DNA of 64,000 nucleotides from Nonomuraea harbinensis (GTDB lineage Bacteria > Actinomycetota > Actinomycetes > Streptosporangiales > Streptosporangiaceae), in the NCBI RefSeq assembly GCF_019396385.1, contig NZ_JAHKRN010000044.1, positions 1-64,000 of the forward strand, read 5' to 3'. A program made the translations under genes and the position numbers. Positions 42,812-51,115 of this stretch are shown here, in pieces; position 1 is the stretch's first letter, and the number at the start of each line of letters is the position of its first letter. The notes under the pieces were generated by a model. That model was given only the letters and a program-made list of their open reading frames with translations. It did no database searches and was not told where the DNA came from.

Positions 42812-43087
42812 CCGGCGGTAGTCGGCCCGCGCCACCACGTACGCGGCCACCGACACGGTGATGATCTGGGCCACGGCGACGATGAGCAAGGGCCCTGCCG
42901 TGGCCCAGGTCGGCTGGCGCAGCCACATCGCCAGCAGCACCAGCAGCACGCAGAGCACCTGGGGCTTGGTGGCGACGTGCATCCGGTCGAGTGTGGTGCG
43001 GAAGCGCACCATGCCCCATCCGGCGGTCAGCGCGAGCGCCGCCCCGGCCAGCAGGCAGACGGCCGCCGCGACGTCCAGCACGTTCAC
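42785..43087 (-). CDS. mnhG: Na+/H+ antiporter subunit G (MnhG/MrpG)
   Basis: A 100-residue membrane protein with three helices, including GWGMVRFRTTLDRMHVATKPQVLCVLLVL, the MnhG/PhaG signature (F-x-R-LDR-HA). The GTG at 43087 overlaps the mnhF stop (GTGA). It is the last gene of a complete Mrp-type operon that exports Na+ or K+ in exchange for protons through a multi-subunit membrane complex. Confidence 0.9.
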   Translation of the reverse strand: MNVLDVAAAVCLLAGAALALTAGWGMVRFRTTLDRMHVATKPQVLCVLLVLLAMWLRQPTWATAGPLLIVAVAQIITVSVAAYVVARADYRRSDAGGGSS

Positions 43088-43344
43088 TCGTTCCCCTCCG
43101 GGAAGTAGCGGGCCAGCGAGACGGTCCCGACGAACCCGAGCAGCGACAGCACCAGCAGGATCGGGACGTCGGAGTAGTCGCCGTAGACGGCGGCGTACGC
43201 GCCCGCACCGCACATGGCCAGCGAGGTGATCATGTCCACCGACACTGCCCGGTCCAGCGTGGTCGGGCCCCTGCCCAGCCGGTAGAGCGCCCCCGCCGCG
43301 CCGACGGCGAGCAGCACCAGCGTCACCAGATACACCGTGGTCAT
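43084..43344 (-). CDS. mnhF: Na+/H+ antiporter subunit F (MnhF/MrpF)
   Basis: An 86-residue protein with three transmembrane helices. YRLGRGPTTLDRAVSVDMITSL is the conserved MrpF motif (GPTxxDRVVA-like). It overlaps mnhE (ATGA) and mnhG (GTGA), so it is translated as part of the operon. Confidence 0.92.
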   Translation of the reverse strand: MTTVYLVTLVLLAVGAAGALYRLGRGPTTLDRAVSVDMITSLAMCGAGAYAAVYGDYSDVPILLVLSLLGFVGTVSLARYFPEGNE

Positions 43345-43937
43345 CCGAGCTCCTTCCGGTCGGCGCGCGTACCGAACGCCGCCACGATCCGCGTCTCCAG
43401 CGCGGTCACCTCGTCCTGGGTGAGCGCCGCCACCACCGCGTGCGGGCCGGACCGGCCGAGCACGTGGATGGTCAGCTCCCGCCGCTCCCGATCGGCTCCC
43501 AGCACGAGGCTGCCCGGCACCGTCGTCACCCCGATCACGACCATGACCGTCATGGCCTCCGACGAGGTGCGCAGGCGTACCGGCACGATCGCGGTCGGCG
43601 GCGACGGCGACCGCAGCACCCAGAACACCACCCGCGCCGTCGAGGTCACCAGGTCGAGCAGGAACCAGGCCAGGAACCGGACGAACGGCAGCGGCCGGAA
43701 CCGGATGCCCGGATCGAGCACCGGCAGCGGCAGCAGCCACGTGACCACGGCTCCGGCGATCAGCCCGCCCACCAGGGTGCCGAAGGACAGATCGCCCCAG
43801 AGCATCATCCAGATCAGCGCCAGCCAGCAGACCAGCGCCAGCGGCACCGGCCGGCCGAACAGCCGCGGCGCCAGCCGGTCGCGCGTCTTCCCCTGCCGCT
43901 CCGGCTCCTGAGGGCCGGCCTCCGAAGGCTCCGTCAT
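43341..43937 (-). CDS. mnhE: Na+/H+ antiporter subunit E (MnhE/MrpE)
   Basis: A 198-residue protein. After a hydrophilic start of about 30 residues there are two to three helices including LALIWMMLWGDLSFGTLVGGLIAGAVVTWLLPLP. A cytoplasmic domain then carries TSSEAMTVMVVIGVTTVPGSLVLGAD-RELTIHVLG, the MrpE core in which the TPGT-like stretch precedes the HVL-L motif. The extended N- and C-termini are longer than in Bacillus MrpE. Overlaps mnhD and mnhF by four bases each. Confidence 0.9.
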   Translation of the reverse strand: MTEPSEAGPQEPERQGKTRDRLAPRLFGRPVPLALVCWLALIWMMLWGDLSFGTLVGGLIAGAVVTWLLPLPVLDPGIRFRPLPFVRFLAWFLLDLVTSTARVVFWVLRSPSPPTAIVPVRLRTSSEAMTVMVVIGVTTVPGSLVLGADRERRELTIHVLGRSGPHAVVAALTQDEVTALETRIVAAFGTRADRKELG

Positions 43938-45466
43938 CCCGACCCCAGGACCGCGGTGATGTACGGCTGCCGCGCCAGCAGTTCGTCGGCCGCACGCTCG
44001 GTCAGCGACGACAGCGGCCCGGCCAGCACCGTGTAGGCCAGCCCCAGCATCACCAGCGCCGTCACCGGCCCGTACAGGCCCGGCGTGTTCGCCGCGCTCC
44101 GCTCCATCTGCTCCTCACCGGCGTCCGCCCGGCTCTCGCCCTCGCCCTGCGGCTCCCGCCAGAACGCCTTGCCCCACACCTTCGCCACCGCGTACAGCGT
44201 GAGCAGGCTCGTCACCAGCGCGGCCGCGACCAGCGCGATCGGGAGCGCGCCGCCGACCTCCAGCCCGGCCTGGATCAGCGCCAGCTTGCCCAGGAAGCCG
44301 GACATCGGCGGAATGCCCGACAGGTTCATCGCGGGCACGAAGAACAGCACCGACAGCAGCGGCGCCTTCCGCATCAGCCCGCCCAGCCGGTTCACCGACG
44401 TGGTGCCCGAGCGCCGCTCGATCAGCCCCGCCACCAGGAACAGGCTCGTCTGCACGGTCATGTGGTGCACCGCGTAGAAGACGGCGCCCGCCAGCCCCGC
44501 CACGGTCGCCAGGCCCACTCCCATCACCATGTAGCCGACGTGGCTGACCAGCGTGAACGACAGCATCCGTTTGATGTCCGTCTGCGCCACCGCGCCCAGC
44601 ACGCCCAGCAGCAGCGTGGCCAGCGCCGCCCACAGCAGCAGCGTCCCCACCGGCCCGCCGGGGAACAGCAGCGCCTCCAGCCGGAAGATCGCGTACACGC
44701 CGACCTTCGTGAGCAGCCCGGCGAACACCGCCGTCGCCGGCGCGGGCGCGGTCGGATAGGAGTCCGGCAGCCAGCCCGACACGGGGAAGATCGCCGCCTT
44801 GATCGCGAACGCCAGCAGCAGGAACAGCTCCACCAGCAGCTTCACCTGCGGCGTGAGGTCCGCGAACCGCACGGCGAGCTGGGCGATCGACAGCGTCCCG
44901 GTGGCCGCGTACACGATCGCCAGCGCGATGAGGAACAGCATCGACGACATCAGCGCCATGACCGTGTACGTGGCCCCGGCCCGGATCCTGGACTGGGTCC
45001 CGCCGAACGTGAGCAGCACGTACGACCCGCTCAGCAGCATCTCGAACGCCACGAACAGGTTGAACAGGTCACCGGTCAGGAACGCGTTCGCCACCCCGGC
45101 CAGCATCACCAGGAACGCCGGGTGGAAGATCGCCATCGGGGCGACGTCCTCCTGCCGGTCGTAGGCGCTGACCACCGAGTACACCATCACGCACAGCGTC
45201 ACCGCCGACGAGGTCACCAGCATGAGCGCGGACAGCCGGTCGGCGACCAGCGAGATCCCGATCGGCGTCTCCCAGCCGCCGATCCGCGCCACCATCGGCC
45301 CGTGCTGGTCGACCTGGGCGAGCAGCACCGCCGACACCACCAGGTTGACGGCCAGGGCGAAGATGCTGATGACACCCTGCAGATGCCGCAGCCGCGCGCC
45401 GATGGCCAGCTTGATGCCCGCCGCCAGCAGCGGCAGCAGCACCGGGACCGGGATCAGCGCCTCCAC
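43934..45466 (-). CDS. mnhD: Na+/H+ antiporter subunit D (MnhD/MrpD)
   Basis: A 510-residue polytopic protein of the NuoN/NuoM-like proton-pump family. FVAFEMLLSGSYVLL carries the key Glu, AIKAAIFPVSGWLPDSYPTAPAPATAVFAG the Lys-containing helix, and KRMLSFTLVSHVGYMVMGVGLA the second Lys region. Gene order and overlap (one base with mnhC, four with mnhE) confirm the subunit. It starts with GTG. A charged loop (EGESRADAGEEQMERS, about 450-470) before the last helix is an addition to the core. Confidence 0.94.
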   Translation of the reverse strand: MEALIPVPVLLPLLAAGIKLAIGARLRHLQGVISIFALAVNLVVSAVLLAQVDQHGPMVARIGGWETPIGISLVADRLSALMLVTSSAVTLCVMVYSVVSAYDRQEDVAPMAIFHPAFLVMLAGVANAFLTGDLFNLFVAFEMLLSGSYVLLTFGGTQSRIRAGATYTVMALMSSMLFLIALAIVYAATGTLSIAQLAVRFADLTPQVKLLVELFLLLAFAIKAAIFPVSGWLPDSYPTAPAPATAVFAGLLTKVGVYAIFRLEALLFPGGPVGTLLLWAALATLLLGVLGAVAQTDIKRMLSFTLVSHVGYMVMGVGLATVAGLAGAVFYAVHHMTVQTSLFLVAGLIERRSGTTSVNRLGGLMRKAPLLSVLFFVPAMNLSGIPPMSGFLGKLALIQAGLEVGGALPIALVAAALVTSLLTLYAVAKVWGKAFWREPQGEGESRADAGEEQMERSAANTPGLYGPVTALVMLGLAYTVLAGPLSSLTERAADELLARQPYITAVLGSG

Positions 45467-46077
45467 TACTCGTCGCCCTCCAGCTCGGGGTCGAGCGCGA
45501 GCGCCTGGCGCTCCCGCTCGGCTCTGATGGCCCGCCGCATCTGCTTGCGCGCCTCCCGCTGGCGGGCCTTGAGGCGCCTGCGGTCGGCCCGCCGGTGCGC
45601 CATCCGCTCACCCCTGGTCGGCTCGTCACGCAGCTCGGCGTGCAACTCGGCGCGCTGCTCGGCGACCAGCCGGTCGTACTCCGCCTGCCGGGCGCGCACC
45701 CGCTCGCCCAGCTGCCCGCGCCGGGCGCGCAGCCGCACCCAGCGGTCCTCGGTGTCGTCGCTCACCTCGTCGGAGCCGCGCAGCTGCCAGGCCCGGTGCA
45801 CCATGGAGAGCAGGAACGCGGTGACGCCCAGCGTGATGACGATCGCGGTCAGGACCATGGCCTGGGGGAGCGGGTCGGCCATCTGGTCCGGCTCGGCCCG
45901 GCCGAGCAGCGGCGGGTCGCCGGCGTCGCCGCCGGTGGTGAGGATCAGCAGGTTCACCCCGTTGCCGAGCAGGATCACGCCCGCCAGCACCCGGGCCAGG
46001 CTCCGCTCCAGCAGCAGCGTCATCCCGGCGGCGACGAGCAGCCCGCACACGGCCAGCGGCACCAGCGAAATCGTCAT
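45466..46077 (-). CDS. mnhC: Na+/H+ antiporter subunit C (MnhC/MrpC) with long charged C-terminal tail
   Basis: A 203-residue protein. The first ~95 residues are a normal NuoK-like subunit: three helices with GVILLGNGVNLLILTTG and DPLPQAMVLTAIVITLGVTAFLLSM. Usual MrpC proteins end soon after that (about 110-125 residues). This one continues with about 105 strongly charged residues rich in Arg, Glu and Ala that should form a long helix or coiled coil in the cytoplasm. Overlaps mnhA by ATGA. Confidence 0.92.
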   Translation of the reverse strand: MTISLVPLAVCGLLVAAGMTLLLERSLARVLAGVILLGNGVNLLILTTGGDAGDPPLLGRAEPDQMADPLPQAMVLTAIVITLGVTAFLLSMVHRAWQLRGSDEVSDDTEDRWVRLRARRGQLGERVRARQAEYDRLVAEQRAELHAELRDEPTRGERMAHRRADRRRLKARQREARKQMRRAIRAERERQALALDPELEGDE

Positions 46078-48809
46078 CGCGCCTCGATCTGCTCGTCCAC
46101 CTCGGCGCCGAGCGCCCGCAACACGTCCTGCACCATTCCCACCACCGTCAGATAGATCCCCAGGTCGAACAGCAGCACCGTGGACAGGTGCAGGGTGCCG
46201 ACCAGCGGCACCGTCACGTCGGCGGCCAGCATGCGCAGCGCCTCACCGCCGAACGCCATCCCGATGAGCGCCGTGCCGACCGACATCGTGAGCCCGACCC
46301 CGAGCAGCACCCCCGGGTGCACCGGCACCGCCCTGGCCAGCTCGTCGCGCCCGCCCGCCAGGTAGCGGACCGTGATCGCCAGCCCGGCCACGATCCCGCC
46401 CGCGAAACCGCCGCCGACCCGCCCGTGCCCGACGAACAGCAGGAACACCGAGAGCAGCAGGACCGTGTGGAAGGTCAGGCGGGCGGCCACCTCGAACGCG
46501 AGCGACCGATGCTCCTCCGGCAGCGCCGACGCCAGCCAGGGCCGGCCGGGGCGCGGGGGCGCCGGGCGCCTGTCGATCGCGTACGAGGTGCGGCGCAGAT
46601 ACACCAGACTGGTGACGCCCAGCGTGAGCACCAGGATCACGGTGCTCTCGCCCATCGTGTCCCAGGCCCGGATGTCGAGCAGCAGGGCGCTGACGATGTT
46701 GCCGGCCCCGGCCCGCTCCGCCGCCCCGGCCATGAGGCCGCCGACCGGCGGGGCCTGGCGGGCGTCCATCGCCAGGATGCCCGCCACGACCACCACCGCC
46801 CCGGTCACGAGACCGATGCCGAGCCGGAGCGCGAAAGGCAGCCTGGCCGGCACCGGCGGGTTCGACACGCGTCTCAGCACCAGCACGAATATGACCATGC
46901 TGAGGGTCTCGGCCAGGAACTGGGTCAGCGCCAGGTCGGGGGAGCCGTGGGCGAGGAACAGCAGCGCGACCCCGTACCCGGTCATGCCGCAGGAGATGGC
47001 CAGCAGCAGGTAGCTGTGGGCGCGCAGGGCGAGCACGACCGCGGCCGCGATCAGCACGGCGAGCAGCGGCTGCTCGGGCCGCTGCCACCCCGTCACCGGC
47101 GCCTCCAGCGCGAGCGGCGGACCGTAGGACAGGGCGAGCGTCCCGATGCCGGCCAGGGTGGCGAGCGTGAGCAGCACGTAGTCGGGCACCGAGCCGCGCT
47201 GGACGATGCCGGTGAGCTGGAGCGCCGCCAGGTCGGTGCGGCGCAGCGCGTTCCAGAACGCCACGCCGGAGTCGGTGATGTGCATCGCCGACCCCAGCCG
47301 CGCCACCGGCTCGCGCGCCAGGAACAGCAGCACGCCGACGACCAGCGTGGCCGCCGACAGCAGCAGCGGCGCCCCCACCCCGCTCCAGAGCGCCAGGTGG
47401 GTGCCGTGCCCCGGGTCGGGGAAGGAGGCCGTGTAGCCGGACATGGCCGTCTCGAACATGCCCGCCAGCGGCGCCAGCACCAGCCCGAGCCCGGCCAGCA
47501 GCACGGCCGGCGCCACCATGAGCACCAGCGGCCGCTTCAGCTTCGACCGCTTCCTGTGCGGCTTGTCCGCGAACGCCCCCCACAGGAACCGCAGCGTGTA
47601 CGCGGCGGTCAGCGCCGACCCGGCCACCACCGCCGCCAGGACGAACGGGTCGGCCAGCAGCGCCTCCAGCGCCGCCTCCTTGCCCACGAACCCGACCAGC
47701 GGCGGCAGCCCCACCATCGACGCCCCGGCCAGCACCGCCGCCGCGCACGTCCACGGCATCGAACGGCCCAGCCCGCTCAGCCCGCGCAGATCACGCCGGC
47801 CCGCCGCGCGGTCCACCACCCCCACCACCAGGAACAGGGTCGCCTTGAACAGCGCGTGCCCGAGCAGCATCGCCACCCCGGCCAGCGCGGTCGCCCCGGT
47901 GCCGGCGCCGAACAGCACGATCAGGAAGCCGAGCTGGCCGACCGTCCCGTACGCGAGCAGCCTCTTCAGATCGGTCTCCCGCAGCGCCCGCCAGCCGCCC
48001 AGCAGCATCGTCAGCGCACCCAGCGGCACCGCCACCGCCCGCCACACCGTCGCGTCGCCGAACGCCGGGCCCAGCCGGGCCAGCAGGTAGACGCCCGCCT
48101 TGACCATCGCCGCCGCGTGCAGGTAAGCCGACACCGGCGTGGGCGCGGCCATCGCCGCGGGCAGCCACGCGCTGAACGGGAAGATCGCCGACTTGGACAG
48201 CGCCCCGACCAGCACCAGCACCAGCGCCACCGGCCCCACCTCGGGCGGGTCCGCCAGGATGGCGGAGATCTGGTAGGTGCCCGCCGACTGCCCGATCATC
48301 ACGAACCCGGCCAGCATCGCCAGCCCGCCCAGGGTGGTGACGACCAGCGCCTGCATGCCGGCCCGCCTGCTCGACCGGCTCTCCGGGTGATGCCCGATCA
48401 GCAGGTACGAGAAGACCGTCGTCAGCTCCCAGAACACGTACAGCAGCAGCAGGTCGTCGGCCGTGACCAGGCCCAGCATGGCGCCGGCGAACGCCGTCAT
48501 GGCCGCGCCGAACCGCCCCAGGCCCTCGTCGCCCCGGTAGAAGTAGCGCGAGCTGTAGACCATGACGAGCGCGCCGACGCCGGTCACCAGCGCCATCATC
48601 AGCAGGCCCAGCGCGTCGGCGCGGAACGCCAGCGAGATGCCGAGCGCCGGAGCCCACGGACGGACGGACGCCTCCGGCCTCAGCAGGGTGTAGACGAAGC
48701 CGGCCGCCGGCGCCGCCGCGAGCAGCAGCAGCGCGTCCCGTCCGAACCGCCGGACCAGCCAGGGAGCGCAGAACGCGGCCGCCGCGTGCAGGATGAGCAG
48801 CCACTCCAT
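46074..48809 (-). CDS. mnhA: Na+/H+ antiporter subunit A fused to subunit B (MnhAB/MrpAB)
   Basis: A 911-residue membrane protein. Residues 1-600 form the NuoL-like proton channel: LLYVFWELTTVFSYLLIGHH (Glu), SAIFPFSAWLPAAMAAPTPVSAYLHAAAMVKAGVYLLAR and ALRETDLKRLLAYGTVGQLGFL. A DUF4040/MrpA C-terminal part follows, and the last ~190 residues (LVYLRRTSYAID onward; HTVLLLSVFLLFVGHGRVGGGFAGGIVAGLAITVRYLAGG) are the MnhB domain, here fused. It opens the six-gene operon A(B)CDEFG. GGGGGG precedes the ATG. A TnpB element starts about 125-180 bp upstream and may have disturbed the promoter. Confidence 0.94.
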   Translation of the reverse strand: MEWLLILHAAAAFCAPWLVRRFGRDALLLLAAAPAAGFVYTLLRPEASVRPWAPALGISLAFRADALGLLMMALVTGVGALVMVYSSRYFYRGDEGLGRFGAAMTAFAGAMLGLVTADDLLLLYVFWELTTVFSYLLIGHHPESRSSRRAGMQALVVTTLGGLAMLAGFVMIGQSAGTYQISAILADPPEVGPVALVLVLVGALSKSAIFPFSAWLPAAMAAPTPVSAYLHAAAMVKAGVYLLARLGPAFGDATVWRAVAVPLGALTMLLGGWRALRETDLKRLLAYGTVGQLGFLIVLFGAGTGATALAGVAMLLGHALFKATLFLVVGVVDRAAGRRDLRGLSGLGRSMPWTCAAAVLAGASMVGLPPLVGFVGKEAALEALLADPFVLAAVVAGSALTAAYTLRFLWGAFADKPHRKRSKLKRPLVLMVAPAVLLAGLGLVLAPLAGMFETAMSGYTASFPDPGHGTHLALWSGVGAPLLLSAATLVVGVLLFLAREPVARLGSAMHITDSGVAFWNALRRTDLAALQLTGIVQRGSVPDYVLLTLATLAGIGTLALSYGPPLALEAPVTGWQRPEQPLLAVLIAAAVVLALRAHSYLLLAISCGMTGYGVALLFLAHGSPDLALTQFLAETLSMVIFVLVLRRVSNPPVPARLPFALRLGIGLVTGAVVVVAGILAMDARQAPPVGGLMAGAAERAGAGNIVSALLLDIRAWDTMGESTVILVLTLGVTSLVYLRRTSYAIDRRPAPPRPGRPWLASALPEEHRSLAFEVAARLTFHTVLLLSVFLLFVGHGRVGGGFAGGIVAGLAITVRYLAGGRDELARAVPVHPGVLLGVGLTMSVGTALIGMAFGGEALRMLAADVTVPLVGTLHLSTVLLFDLGIYLTVVGMVQDVLRALGAEVDEQIEAR

Positions 48810-48988
48810 CAGAGCCCCCCGAAGGGACCGGCGCCTTGAGGCGGCGGGGGAATCGGGAGCGGGAGGGACTGCAAGGCCCGAGCGTGCGCTGACCTGTCAG
48901 GTCCGCGCGTCACGGATACCCTTCCTGGTTTTGTCGGCGCGAGCCGATATCGTGGTGTTGTCGTTACCGAACGTGACAGGAGGTGGGT

Positions 48989-50173
48989 GTGCGCAGATCG
49001 TTGAAGTTCCTGCTGCGCCCCACCACCAAGCAGGCGGCGGCGCTGGCAGAGTGCCTGGAGGACCACCGGCAGCTCTACAACGCCGCCCTGGAGCACCGCC
49101 GCACCGCCTGCGCCAAGGCGGGCGTGAGCGTCCGTTACGGCGATCAGTCCGCCGAGCTGAAACATATCCGGGGCGATGACTCCGGCGGGCAGGGCCGCTG
49201 GTCGTTCTCCTCCCAGCAGGCCACGCTGCGCCGCCTCGACAAGGCGTTCGGCGCGTTCTTCCGCCGGGTCAAGGCCGGGCGCACCCCGGGCTTCCCGCGT
49301 TTCAAAGGGCGCGGCTGGTTCGACACCGTCGAGTGGCCCAAGGACGGCGACGGCTGCCGGTGGGACTCCCAGCCCGAACACCCGAAGGTGACCTTCGTCC
49401 GGTTGCAGGGTGTCGGGCACGTCCGCGTCCACCGGCACCGGCCCGTGAAAGGCCGGGTCAAGACCATCAGCGTCAAGCGTGAGGGCTCCCGCTGGTATCT
49501 GATTCTGTCGTGCGACGACGTGCCTGCCGAACCTCTGCCCGCCACGGGCGCGATGGCAGGGATCGACATGGGTGTGGCCTCGCTCGTCACCACCTCCGAC
49601 GGCGGCCGGGTGGCGAACCCGCGTCACCTCGCCGCCACCGCTGGCCGTCTCGCGGACGCCCAGCGCGACCTGGCCCGCAAACGGCAGGGCTCCCGGCGGC
49701 GGCGCAAGGCGGCGGCCCGCGTCGCCGCCCTGCACGGCAAGGTCCGCCGCCAGCGCCTCGACCACGCGCACAAGGCCGCGAACGCGCTGGTCCGCGCCTA
49801 CGACGTGATCGTGCACGAAGACCTGCGGATCACGAACATGACCCGCGGCGTGTCCGGCACGATCGAGGCTCCCGGCCGGAACGTCGCACAGAAGTCCGGC
49901 CTCAACCGATCGCTCCTGGATGCGGGTTGGGGGGTGTTCCTGACGATCCTGTCGCACAAGGCTGAAAGCGCCGGTCGCAAGCTGATCGCGGTGAACCCCG
50001 CCGGCACCTCCCGCACGTGCTCGCGTTGCGGGCACGTGGCGAAGGAGAACCGCGTCACCCAGGCCGAGTTCCGGTGCGTGTCGTGCGGGCATGCCGCGCA
50101 CGCTGATGTGAACGCGGCGGTCAACATCGTGAGGGCAGGGCTTGCCCTTCGTGAGGCTGCGGAAGCGGCTTAG
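48989..50173 (+). CDS. tnpB: TnpB RNA-guided endonuclease (OrfB of IS605 family)
   Basis: A 394-residue TnpB. The RuvC-like acids are all present: Asp193 in GIDMG, Glu277 in VHEDLRI and Asp373 in HADVNAA. A zinc ribbon (CSRCG and CVSCG) lies between the last two. The N-terminal OrfB_IS605 region begins LKFLLRPTTKQ. TnpB proteins are programmable nucleases guided by a right-end RNA and ancestral to Cas12. GTG 48989 is selected, with AGGAGG five bases upstream; GTG 48983 would overlap that site. No frameshift or missing catalytic residue, so the enzyme is probably active. Confidence 0.95.
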   Translation: MRRSLKFLLRPTTKQAAALAECLEDHRQLYNAALEHRRTACAKAGVSVRYGDQSAELKHIRGDDSGGQGRWSFSSQQATLRRLDKAFGAFFRRVKAGRTPGFPRFKGRGWFDTVEWPKDGDGCRWDSQPEHPKVTFVRLQGVGHVRVHRHRPVKGRVKTISVKREGSRWYLILSCDDVPAEPLPATGAMAGIDMGVASLVTTSDGGRVANPRHLAATAGRLADAQRDLARKRQGSRRRRKAAARVAALHGKVRRQRLDHAHKAANALVRAYDVIVHEDLRITNMTRGVSGTIEAPGRNVAQKSGLNRSLLDAGWGVFLTILSHKAESAGRKLIAVNPAGTSRTCSRCGHVAKENRVTQAEFRCVSCGHAAHADVNAAVNIVRAGLALREAAEAA

Positions 50174-50180
50174 CGAGAAG

Positions 50181-50200
50181 CCGCTCCCTTCAGGGAGCGG
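50181..50200 (+). ncRNA. Right-end hairpin, probable 3' part of the TnpB guide (omega) RNA
   Basis: CCGCTCCC and GGGAGCGG pair around TTCA, 8 bp after the tnpB stop codon. In IS605 elements the guide RNA spans the tnpB 3' end and this hairpin, and the guide is the host sequence directly after the right end, here from about 50210. The 5' end of the RNA cannot be set from sequence alone. Confidence 0.6.
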
Positions 50201-50213
50201 AGGAGTCACCCAT

Positions 50214-50396
50214 TCAGCCCGAGTTGTTGTTCAGGCGGTTACCGATCTCACGCGAGAGCGACTCGTCGAGCATGCCGCGCACCTCGTCGGCACGCTCGCG
50301 CAGCAGCCACCTGTTCACCAGCGTGACGTCGGACGCGACGCCGGACACCACCCCGCTCTCGGCAGGCATGCCACGCGTCGCCTCATACTCGGCCAT
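50214..50396 (-). CDS. Small hypothetical protein (60 residues)
   Basis: An acidic 60-residue protein (MAEYEATRGM start) with a helical stretch NRWLLRERADEVRGMLDESLSREIGNRL, no signal or membrane segment. GGGAG five bases upstream supports the ATG at 50396. Its stop codon lies within a few bases of the TnpB right end, so the element may have inserted at the 3' edge of this gene. The family is unknown to me. Confidence 0.55.
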   Translation of the reverse strand: MAEYEATRGMPAESGVVSGVASDVTLVNRWLLRERADEVRGMLDESLSREIGNRLNNNSG

Positions 50397-50489
50397 GGAA
50401 ACTCCCGGTTCGTCCGTAGCACCTCGTCTGCCCCGGTCACCCCTGTGGCAAACCGCGCCCCTCGCCGCACGGGCATGCCGTCGCGCGGG

Positions 50490-50538
50490 GTGTGACGCGG
50501 GTGTGACGCGGGTGTGACACAGGGAGGCTGTGACACAG
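50490..50538. repeat. Tandem 11-bp repeats and palindrome upstream of the NADAR gene
   Basis: GTGTGACGCGG occurs twice in tandem (50490-50500, 50501-50511), followed by GTGTGACACAG (50512-50522) and, after 5 bp, the perfect palindrome CTGTGACACAG (50528-50538). The last unit ends 7 bp before the ATG of the NADAR gene, where a bound protein would block transcription or translation initiation. Confidence 0.65.
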
Positions 50539-50545
50539 TAAGGCC

Positions 50546-51112
50546 ATGTCCGAGAAGCTTCCCCGGTCAGTCCCCGAAGCCGTGGCCGCAGAGCTGGCCG
50601 GGCGACCGCCGCGCTATCTCTACTTCTGGGGCCACCAGCCCGCCCGCGACGGCACGGCCGGCCGCGGCTGCCTCAGCCAGTGGTGGCCCGCCGGGTTCAC
50701 CGAGGACGGGCGCCACTACCGGTCGGCCGAGCACTACATGATGGCGCACAAGGCGCTGCTGTTCGGCGACGAGGTGGCCGCCGAGAAGATCCTCGCCGCC
50801 GCCCATCCCGGCGAGGCGAAGAAGCTCGGGCGCGCCGTCGGCGGCTTCGACGAGGAGACCTGGGCCGCCCACCGCTACGAGATCGTGGTACGGGGCAACC
50901 TCGCCAAGTTCGGGCAGCACGCCGAGCTGAAGGAGTTCCTGCTGACCACCGGCGGGCGGGTGCTGGTCGAGGCCAGCCCGCTGGACCGGGTGTGGGGCAT
51001 CGGGCTGGCCGCCGACGACCCGGCCGCCGCCTCGCCCGCCACCTGGCGCGGGCTCAACCTGCTGGGCTTCGCCCTCATGGACGTCCGCGACGCGCTGGCC
51101 CGCCCGCGCTGA
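50546..51112 (+). CDS. NADAR-family N-glycosidase (YbiA-like)
   Basis: A 188-residue protein of the NADAR (DUF1768) family. FWGH near residue 28, LSQWWPAGFTEDGRHYRSAEHYMMAHKALLF (44-74) and LVEASPLDRVWGIGLAADDP (about 139-158) are its conserved blocks. Family members cleave N-glycosidic bonds in riboflavin intermediates (YbiA) or in ADP-ribosylated guanine and NAD-derived compounds. The start has TAAGG upstream. A set of 11-bp repeats directly in front suggests tight regulation. The ADP-ribosylglycohydrolase 30 kb away is the only other obvious ADP-ribose enzyme here. Confidence 0.9.
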   Translation: MSEKLPRSVPEAVAAELAGRPPRYLYFWGHQPARDGTAGRGCLSQWWPAGFTEDGRHYRSAEHYMMAHKALLFGDEVAAEKILAAAHPGEAKKLGRAVGGFDEETWAAHRYEIVVRGNLAKFGQHAELKEFLLTTGGRVLVEASPLDRVWGIGLAADDPAAASPATWRGLNLLGFALMDVRDALARPR

Positions 51113-51115
51113 CGG

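Larger units (their letters stand above)
48934..50209 (+). mobile_element. Solo-TnpB (IS200/IS605-like) element without TnpA
   Basis: The element carries only tnpB. Left-end candidate: hairpin TCGGC-GCGA-GCCGA at 48934-48947. Right end: the stem CCGCTCCC/GGGAGCGG at 50181-50200 followed by AGGAGTCAC, a pattern common at the right ends of actinobacterial IS605-type elements. The exact ends are not proved, because such elements make no target duplications. It lies between the divergent mnhA gene and a 60-residue gene and needs a TnpA from elsewhere to move. Confidence 0.7.

Noticed and set aside
46188..48839. 883-codon open frame on the plus strand opposite the antiporter operon
   Set aside because: Translation is Arg/Gln/His/Pro-rich low-complexity, it mirrors the third-codon-position GC bias of the mnhA gene, and it has no motif or ribosome-binding site.
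50490..50538. Tandem repeats considered as a CRISPR remnant
   Set aside because: Units are 11 bp without spacers of constant length; they fit operator boxes, not a CRISPR array.
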